A stretch of DNA of 12,104 bases, taken from NCBI GenBank assembly GCA_937870605.1, contig CALMZW010000162.1, forward strand, positions 1 to 12,104, given 5' to 3'. The position numbers were made by a program, and so were the translations under genes. This document shows, one piece after another, positions 6,763-12,104 of the stretch. This DNA is from an uncultured Synergistaceae bacterium. GTDB taxonomy: Bacteria; Synergistota; Synergistia; Synergistales; Aminobacteriaceae. A model generated the notes under the pieces. That model did no database searches. It was given only the letters and a program-made list of their open reading frames with translations, and was not told the origin of the DNA. Numbering within the stretch: position 1 is the first letter of the stretch; each line of letters opens with the position of its first letter.

Positions 6763-9700
6763 TCATCGCCACTCCTCCAGATCGATGCCGACCACCTGCG
6801 ACAATCCGGGTTCCGACATGGTCACGCCGTACAGAACGTCGGAACGTTCCATCGTCGCGCGACGATGCGTCATGACGATGAGTTGCAGCCTTGCGGCATA
6901 CTCCCTGGCCAGCTCGGCGAAACGAAGGAGATTGTACTCGTCGAGCGCCGCATCGACTTCGTCGAGAACGGCAAGCGGAACCGCCGCGACTTCCATACAG
7001 GCGAACAGCAGGGAAATACCGGTGAGAGACTGCTCGCCGCCTGAGAGTTGCGCGAGACTCTGCATTCTCTTTCCGGGCGGTCGTGCGACGATATCGACGC
7101 CCGACTCCCAGAAGGATTCCCCTTCGATCAGCTCAAGACGCGCTTCTCCGCCGCCAAGAAGGCGTCTGAAGAGATCGTCGAACCGGACGGCGATATCGGA
7201 AAGCGCGTTCCCAAAGAGCGCGCCGACGTAGCGATCCGTCTCCTCGATAAGCCGGCACAGTTCGTTTTCGCCCGCACGAAGGTCCTCGTGATTTCCCTTT
7301 AAAAACCCGATGCGTTCGGAAAGAGAGGCATCCTCCGACAACACGCCCAGGTCGTAGTCTCCGATCGCCTTGAGATCCCGTTCATACCGGCGCACCATGT
7401 TCCAGATCCCGGCGATGTCGTTGTCGCCCGCAATTTCCGCAGCACCGGGGTACGGATACTGTTCTTCCCACGCCTCTACGAGCTGATCGCGCTCCCGCTG
7501 CACCGATTCCATCTGCCGTCTGTTTTCCTGAAGACGCAGCTCCGCTCCGGAGAAGCGCTTTTCCGCCGAGGCGCGCCTGTCCCGCAACCGCGTCAGGCGT
7601 GCGTCGCCGCGCTCCCTCCATCTGGTTTTCCTCATGAGTTCGCCGCGCAACACTCCGGAGCTATTCCACAGGCGTCGGCATTCACGACCCGCATTTTTCA
7701 CGCGGTCCCAGAGTGTATCGATTTCCCTTTCGATCGATTCCATATCCCGAACAAGCGATTCCACGCGCCCGGATGCGCGTGATCTTTCCTCCCCGAGACG
7801 AACGACGAGCGATTCTCCGGCGCGAAGCCGTTCGCGGTGCAAGGCGTCTTTCGCCTCGGCGTTCGCCAGGGTCGCGAGATCCGAAGACGGATCCGCTTCG
7901 CCCCGTATCTCCGCAAGTTCTCTCTCGAACTCCGCGACCTTTCTGTTCGTTTCGTCGTGCTCGGAGCGAACTTCTTCGGCGCCGCGCGAAAGGACCGCGA
8001 TTCTCTCGCGTGTCTTCTCTATTGCGGCGCGAAGGCGATCCAGCCGCTTGCCCATGTCGTCCTCGAGAAGACGCTCCTCCTGAAGTCGCGCTTTCAGCGC
8101 ATCCACGTCGCGGGCGGCTGCATGCTCCCTCTCTTCCGCTCGGGCAAGCGAGGCGCGCCGTCTCTCGATTTCCTCGTGAAGAGACCGGAGTCGTTCTTCC
8201 TGTTCCCGGATCAGGCGGTTGGCTGCAATGGCGCCTTCCGACGCCCGTCTCTTTCCCCCGCTGACGCTTCCGGTTGCGGCGAAAACCTCTCCGTCCAGCG
8301 TCACCACGGGAAATTTCCTGTGAGAGGTCAGAGTCCCGGCAACCGTCTCGAACCGATCGACGAGGAGCACGTCGCCAAGGAGATGTCGAATGGCGCGTTC
8401 CCATTTCGGATCGCAATCGACCAGATCGGCCGCCCATCCGACGATCCCGGAACGCGACATGGAGATGTCCGCCTGTGGAGTTCTGGGAGTTATCTGATCG
8501 AGCGGAAGAAAGGTCGTACGTCCCGCCTGTTTGCTCTTCAGAAGGTCGATGCAGCGTTTCGCTTCATTGAGAGAAGGAACCGCAAGCCAGTACTGGCGCC
8601 CTCCAAGAAAGGCTTCAAGCGCGTTTGTCAGCGATTGCGGACAGGAGAACGCATCGGCGATCATTCGCATATCCGCATCCAACTTTCCGAGCCGGACTGC
8701 GGAGAGAAGAAAGCGCACCGGTTCGGGAAGAAGCGTCTGCTCGGTGCGATCCTTCATCCGTTCGAGGACGTTCTCGACCTGCGAAACGGAACGAAGCGCC
8801 GCGTGAAGCGCCGCGCCTTCCGCCTGGGATTCGGTTCCAGAGGCTCCGCGCCGTTCCACTGCGATATCGTATCTTTCTGCGATTTCAGCGACGAGCGCTC
8901 GCTTTTCCTCGATCTCTCGGGAAAGAGAATGTTCCTCCTTCAGGAAATCCTGAGAATCCTGTTCAAGGGCTGCTTTTTCCTCACATATCGACTCCGAACG
9001 GCGTTCGAGAAAATCCCCGCGGACGCGCGCTTCGTTCAGCGATGTTTCCAGAGATTCGCGCTTTCGGACCGCCTGCGTTCGTTCTGCTTCGCACCGTCGG
9101 ACCCGGGCCCTGATTTCCTCGCACGCCAGTGAGGATGCTTCCGCCTCACGCTTCAGGACGGCAAGATCCGCCCGGCCCCGTTGAAGCTCTTCTTCCCTCG
9201 AAGCGAGCTCAGTGCGGCTTTCCTGAAGCGTCCTGATGATGACCGATTTCCGGCTCAGGCCGGAACGGACGGCGGCGGCGCCGGAAACACAGTTCCTTCG
9301 CGCCGCTTCGAGATTCCGCGTCACGGATTCGAGCTCCGCAAGCAGCGCCTGCTCTTCGAGTTTCCCTTGCATGAAGGAATCGAGAAACGCCTGTTCGCTT
9401 CTCTCCCATATCGAACGCCACAGAAGAAGGCCGTTCCGCTCCCTTTCGATCTCCGAACAGGTTGCGTCAAGGATTGTGATTCGCGCCTCCAGAGAAGCGC
9501 GTCTTCCATGATACGCCCGGCGTCTGTGTTCATCCAGCAATCCGAGAAGGGTCTTCGCCTTCTGCGCCGTTTCCACGGAGGGAGCGATCTCCGTACGTCG
9601 ATGCGACAGTTCGGAGATAAGCGTCGCCAGACGTCCCATCTCCTCACGAACGTCCGAAAGACGGGCGTCCGTCTCGTTCCTCTTTTTCCGGTACTGATCG

Positions 9701-10179
9701 ATCCCGAAGAGGACTTCAAGCCGCATCCTCCGTTGCAGGGGACGTTGCCGGATCGTCTCGGCGACTTCCCCCTGTCCGATGAACGCGAAGGTTTCCCCCC
9801 CAAGGCGAAGCGTCCGCTTGATTTCCTCGAGATCCTGGAGGCGGATCCGTTGCCCGTCATGATAGAGAACGCTCCCGGCATCCGGAGAGAATGTCCGACG
9901 GATCGTGGACAGACGATCGGTGTCACGCAGCGTAAGGGTGACGTCGCATTCTTTCGCGGCGCCGCTTGTCGCGGTCCCCTGAAAGAGAAGCTCCTGCTGA
10001 CGGGAAATTCTGAGGCGTATCGGGCTCCCTTCCCCCAGGACCCAGGCGAGCGCGTCGAGAATATTGCTCTTTCCGCTTCCGTTCGGGCCGACCACTGCGG
10101 TCATCCCCGGTGAAAAGGGCAGATCGTGCGAGCCGCCGAAGCTCTTGAACCCTTTAAGGCGCAGGCGTTCGATGAACAA
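6763..10179 (-). CDS. smc: Chromosome segregation protein SMC (condensin ATPase)
   Basis: An SMC ATPase of 1138 residues, slightly shorter than B. subtilis SMC (1186). SMC dimers with ScpA/ScpB extrude DNA loops and individualise the replicated chromosome. The N-terminal head has Walker A GPNGSGKS at 31-38, R57 in the arginine-finger region, and a Q-loop FIGQG at 133-137. Two long heptad-rich coiled-coil arms (about 165-475 and 650-985), full of E/R/K, flank a hinge at about 480-645 that contains AFLGGRQYWL, RTTFLPLDQI and VVTLDGEVFAATGSVSGG. The C-terminal head has GGGEARLEL, the ABC signature LSGGEQ at 1045-1050, Walker B ending in D1073-E1074 (LAVLDEVDAALDE), and the distal MTHRRATMERSDVLYGVTM stretch. 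All catalytic elements look intact. The start is a TTG inside the rng 3' end (26-nt overlap), chosen because MFIERLRLKGFKSFGG is the standard SMC N-terminus and GGGAGG lies nine bases upstream. scpA and scpB are not in the window. Confidence 0.98.
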   Translation of the reverse strand: MFIERLRLKGFKSFGGSHDLPFSPGMTAVVGPNGSGKSNILDALAWVLGEGSPIRLRISRQQELLFQGTATSGAAKECDVTLTLRDTDRLSTIRRTFSPDAGSVLYHDGQRIRLQDLEEIKRTLRLGGETFAFIGQGEVAETIRQRPLQRRMRLEVLFGIDQYRKKRNETDARLSDVREEMGRLATLISELSHRRTEIAPSVETAQKAKTLLGLLDEHRRRAYHGRRASLEARITILDATCSEIERERNGLLLWRSIWERSEQAFLDSFMQGKLEEQALLAELESVTRNLEAARRNCVSGAAAVRSGLSRKSVIIRTLQESRTELASREEELQRGRADLAVLKREAEASSLACEEIRARVRRCEAERTQAVRKRESLETSLNEARVRGDFLERRSESICEEKAALEQDSQDFLKEEHSLSREIEEKRALVAEIAERYDIAVERRGASGTESQAEGAALHAALRSVSQVENVLERMKDRTEQTLLPEPVRFLLSAVRLGKLDADMRMIADAFSCPQSLTNALEAFLGGRQYWLAVPSLNEAKRCIDLLKSKQAGRTTFLPLDQITPRTPQADISMSRSGIVGWAADLVDCDPKWERAIRHLLGDVLLVDRFETVAGTLTSHRKFPVVTLDGEVFAATGSVSGGKRRASEGAIAANRLIREQEERLRSLHEEIERRRASLARAEEREHAAARDVDALKARLQEERLLEDDMGKRLDRLRAAIEKTRERIAVLSRGAEEVRSEHDETNRKVAEFERELAEIRGEADPSSDLATLANAEAKDALHRERLRAGESLVVRLGEERSRASGRVESLVRDMESIEREIDTLWDRVKNAGRECRRLWNSSGVLRGELMRKTRWRERGDARLTRLRDRRASAEKRFSGAELRLQENRRQMESVQRERDQLVEAWEEQYPYPGAAEIAGDNDIAGIWNMVRRYERDLKAIGDYDLGVLSEDASLSERIGFLKGNHEDLRAGENELCRLIEETDRYVGALFGNALSDIAVRFDDLFRRLLGGGEARLELIEGESFWESGVDIVARPPGKRMQSLAQLSGGEQSLTGISLLFACMEVAAVPLAVLDEVDAALDEYNLLRFAELAREYAARLQLIVMTHRRATMERSDVLYGVTMSEPGLSQVVGIDLEEWR

Positions 10180-11644
10180 CCAGGGAAACCTCCCGCTTCA
10201 GCATCTGCTCGAGCCGTCGCTCCATCTGCTCCCGGGTTCCCTGGGCTTCAAGCCGATACCGCCCCCAGGGGAAGTCTTCCCGTTCGATGAGAATGATCCT
10301 TCGCTCCAGTTCGGATTCCCACAGCGTGAGGTAGGTTTCCGCAACATACCGTGCAATGGCTGCGTTCGCTTCGACCAGTACGGCCTCGGAGCGATTTGCG
10401 CCGGAGACCTTCCGAAGGAATCGTTTGATGGAAAGCGCCACCGTGTCTTCTTTCTGGACCCAGCCGTATCCTCCGCAGAAGGGGCAGCCGCGGGTCAGGA
10501 CGGAACGGATATCGGGCCGGGCGCGCTTCCGTGTGATTTCGACCAGTCCGAGCCTGCTGACACCGAAAACACGCGCCCTGTAGCGGTCTCCCTGGAAAGC
10601 GGTTTCCAGACGCCGCAACAGTTCCGCCCTGTCTTCCTCGTATTCCATATCGATAAAGTCTATGACGACGATTCCTCCGATCGCTCGGAGCCTGAGCTGT
10701 CGCGCAATCTCGTCAACCGCCTCGAGATTCGTTTCGACCACGGTATGCCGAAGATCCGTCTCGCCGACGAATTTCCCCGTGTTCACGTCGATCACGGTCA
10801 ACGCTTCGGTGTGGTCGATGATGAGATACGCGCCGGAACGGAGCCAAACCTTTCTCTCCAGCGCGGTTTCGAGTTCTTTTTCGAGGCCGTAGAACTCGAA
10901 AAGCGGCGTCGGTCCCCGGTGCAGAGACAGGTCCGGCGGATTCCGCGAGAAGAAGGAATTCACATATTCCCCGATATTCCGGTATTCCTCTTCTCCGTCG
11001 ACGATGATCTCCGAGACGGAATCCGTCAGTTCGTCCCGAAGGACCTTCCCGACGAGGCCGATATCCCTGTAGATCAGGCACGGAGCGGTTTGCAGCTCGG
11101 CATTGTGCTGAATTTCGCTCCACAGGGATTCCAGCGTCTCCATGTCGTGACGAAGCACTTCGGCGTCAACGCCTTCGGCCGCCGTCCGGACGATGAGACC
11201 GCACCCCTCGTGCCGCAACTCCCGGGCAATGCTCCGAAGCCGTTTGCGCTCATCCTCGTCCGTAATCCTCTTCGAAACGCCGGACTCCTGGCCGTTGGGC
11301 ACAAGGACAAGATACCGGCCCGGGAGGGAAATCCGCGACGTTACCCGGGCGCCCTTGTTCTTTCGCGCGGCCTTGACAACCTGAACGACAACTTCGGTAT
11401 TCGGTTGCAGGTTGAGTCCTTTCGCGTCGTTCAGATACAAAAACGCGTTCCGGCCATCTCCGAGATTGACGAACGAAGCGTGAATCCCGGGCAACACGCT
11501 TTCGACACGGGCCTTGTAGATCTCTCCGGCCCGCTGGCGTTCCCACATTCGTTCAATGAATATATCCACGAGTCGACCGTCTTCGACGATGGCCACTCTC
11601 GTTTCCTCTGCATCGATCGTGTTCGCAACGATCTTTCGGTCCAT
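10154..11644 (-). CDS. rng: Ribonuclease G (Rne/Rng family endoribonuclease)
   Basis: A 496-residue RNase E/G family endoribonuclease, close to the length of E. coli RNase G (489), with no long C-terminal degradosome scaffold. It cuts single-stranded RNA, in rRNA 5'-end maturation and mRNA decay, in the cytoplasm. An S1 RNA-binding domain spans about residues 38-120 (GEIYKARVESVLPG onwards). The DNase I-like catalytic core has the two metal-binding aspartates D286 (VIDVNTGKFVG) and D329 (VVIDFIDM), 43 residues apart as in E. coli RNase E (D303/D346). The zinc-link cysteines are C387 and C390 (GCPFCGG). The frame is open further upstream (GTG at 11692, ATG at 11674), but the ATG at 11644 has GGAGG six bases before it and gives the usual family N-terminus (MDRKIVANTIDAEETRVAI). 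The gene follows DUF2344 by 19 nt, and its 3' end contains the smc start. Confidence 0.96.
   Translation of the reverse strand: MDRKIVANTIDAEETRVAIVEDGRLVDIFIERMWERQRAGEIYKARVESVLPGIHASFVNLGDGRNAFLYLNDAKGLNLQPNTEVVVQVVKAARKNKGARVTSRISLPGRYLVLVPNGQESGVSKRITDEDERKRLRSIARELRHEGCGLIVRTAAEGVDAEVLRHDMETLESLWSEIQHNAELQTAPCLIYRDIGLVGKVLRDELTDSVSEIIVDGEEEYRNIGEYVNSFFSRNPPDLSLHRGPTPLFEFYGLEKELETALERKVWLRSGAYLIIDHTEALTVIDVNTGKFVGETDLRHTVVETNLEAVDEIARQLRLRAIGGIVVIDFIDMEYEEDRAELLRRLETAFQGDRYRARVFGVSRLGLVEITRKRARPDIRSVLTRGCPFCGGYGWVQKEDTVALSIKRFLRKVSGANRSEAVLVEANAAIARYVAETYLTLWESELERRIILIEREDFPWGRYRLEAQGTREQMERRLEQMLKREVSLVVHRTPAP
10189..10194 (-). promoter_or_regulatory. Ribosome binding site of smc (TTG start)
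   Basis: GGGAGG with a 9-nt spacer to the TTG at 10179, inside the last codons of rng. No ATG lies at the conserved N-terminus, so this site plus the family N-terminal motif supports the non-ATG start. The arrangement implies that smc translation is coupled to rng translation. Confidence 0.6.
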
Positions 11645-11650
11645 CTTCAC

Positions 11651-11655
11651 CCTCC
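11651..11655 (-). promoter_or_regulatory. Ribosome binding site of rng
   Basis: GGAGG with a 6-nt spacer to the ATG at 11644. It decides the rng start against two upstream in-frame candidates that overlap the DUF2344 gene; the ATG at 11674 has a weaker GGGGAG before it. Confidence 0.75.
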
Positions 11656-11663
11656 AGGACACG

Positions 11664-12104
11664 TTATTGGCCATGATTCTCCCCGGCGTCACATCGAACG
11701 AGGGGGAGCACCCGTTCGTCCGCAGTCAGCCCTTCGACCGGCGAGAGCCTCCCGACCACCAGGCGGACGACATTCACGTCAGCCCAGCTCTGCAGTCCGC
11801 CGAATTCCAGCAATCCGCGCACAAGCACGCCGGGGCCGTGCTCTCCCGGACGTTCCGCGACAATCCGGAACCACTCATCCCGGCAATCCGCTTCCCGAAC
11901 CCATTCGGGCCACGGATAGCCTTCGCTGATTGTCCGGCGCGCCGTTTTATCCCTGACGCGCAGCATATAGAAGGCCGCTTCGCATGCCGTACCCAGAGTC
12001 TCTTGCGGATCTTCCGTCCATCCGGAGAAGGAAACGCCTTCCGGGAGGGTATCACGCCAGAGCGGGAACAATCCGGGCTCCCATTCTTCAAGCCATACGT
12101 CCAT
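11664..12104 (-). CDS. DUF2344 / TIGR03936 radical-SAM-associated protein, 3' part (5' end outside window)
   Basis: The frame is open to the right edge of the window and ends with a stop at 11664. The visible 146 residues begin MDVWLEEWEPG. This resembles the segment of DUF2344 (TIGR03936) proteins where a Tyr-(Leu/Met)-Asp-Val stretch precedes an acidic strand, so the Met at the very edge is probably internal and roughly the first 60 residues lie outside. Family members usually sit next to, or are fused to, a B12-binding radical SAM protein (TIGR03960) and directly upstream of an RNase E/G gene. Here RNase G follows after a 19-nt gap, which supports the call. The family's biochemical role is not established, and no catalytic motif is visible in this part. 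The assignment rests on weak sequence similarity plus context; the confident part is that this is a real, expressed-looking frame cut by the window edge. Confidence 0.65.
   Translation of the reverse strand: MDVWLEEWEPGLFPLWRDTLPEGVSFSGWTEDPQETLGTACEAAFYMLRVRDKTARRTISEGYPWPEWVREADCRDEWFRIVAERPGEHGPGVLVRGLLEFGGLQSWADVNVVRLVVGRLSPVEGLTADERVLPLVRCDAGENHGQ

Noticed and set aside
7837..9132. A 431-codon open frame on the plus strand
   Set aside because: It is antisense to the smc hinge and coiled-coil coding region. The Arg/Phe-rich product is typical of the complement of Glu/Arg-rich coiled-coil codons.
10064..11929. A 621-codon open frame on the plus strand
   Set aside because: It is antisense to rng and parts of its neighbours, with no family motif; the opposite strand has an intact RNase G catalytic core.

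Overview
The window holds nine protein genes, all on the minus strand, with almost no space between them. Read in the direction of transcription (right to left) they are: the 3' part of a DUF2344 radical-SAM-associated protein gene, rng (RNase G), smc, a TrmN6/YfiC-type methyltransferase gene, rsmI, metG, tatD, tgt, and a Sua5-type threonylcarbamoyl-AMP synthase gene (tsaC2/ywlC). All nine are recognised from motifs in their translations. No RNA gene, insertion sequence, phage gene, CRISPR array or repeat family was found.

Organism: a GC-rich bacterium with an SMC (not MukB) condensin, strong GGAGG-type ribosome binding sites, a long two-domain Sua5 protein, a MetRS with a C-terminal tRNA-binding domain, and a DUF2344 gene directly before RNase G. 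This fits a Synergistota-like or GC-rich Firmicutes-like lineage. That is inference from gene content; no phylogenetic marker was tested.

Layout: from the right edge to about 3183, six genes follow one another with overlaps (rng/smc 26 nt, trmN6/rsmI 10 nt) or short gaps (19, 13 and 58 nt), which suggests one operon. The only sizeable gap in the operon, 159 nt between metG and tatD, carries a GC hairpin just after metG and then a strong intrinsic terminator whose T-run ends one base before the tatD Shine-Dalgarno. The second block, tatD-tgt-tsaC2, is again tightly packed (8-nt overlap, then a 6-nt gap). The last 121 bases of the window lie downstream of tsaC2 and hold no gene I can support.

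How the genes work together: most act on the translation machinery. RNase G matures or degrades RNA, TrmN6-like and RsmI methylate tRNA or 16S rRNA, MetRS charges tRNA-Met, Tgt starts queuosine at position 34, and TsaC2 supplies the t6A37 precursor. SMC (chromosome organisation) and TatD (metal-dependent nuclease) ride along. This is a conserved housekeeping region. I see no evidence for a previously undescribed system; the best item for a second look is the terminator in the tatD leader.
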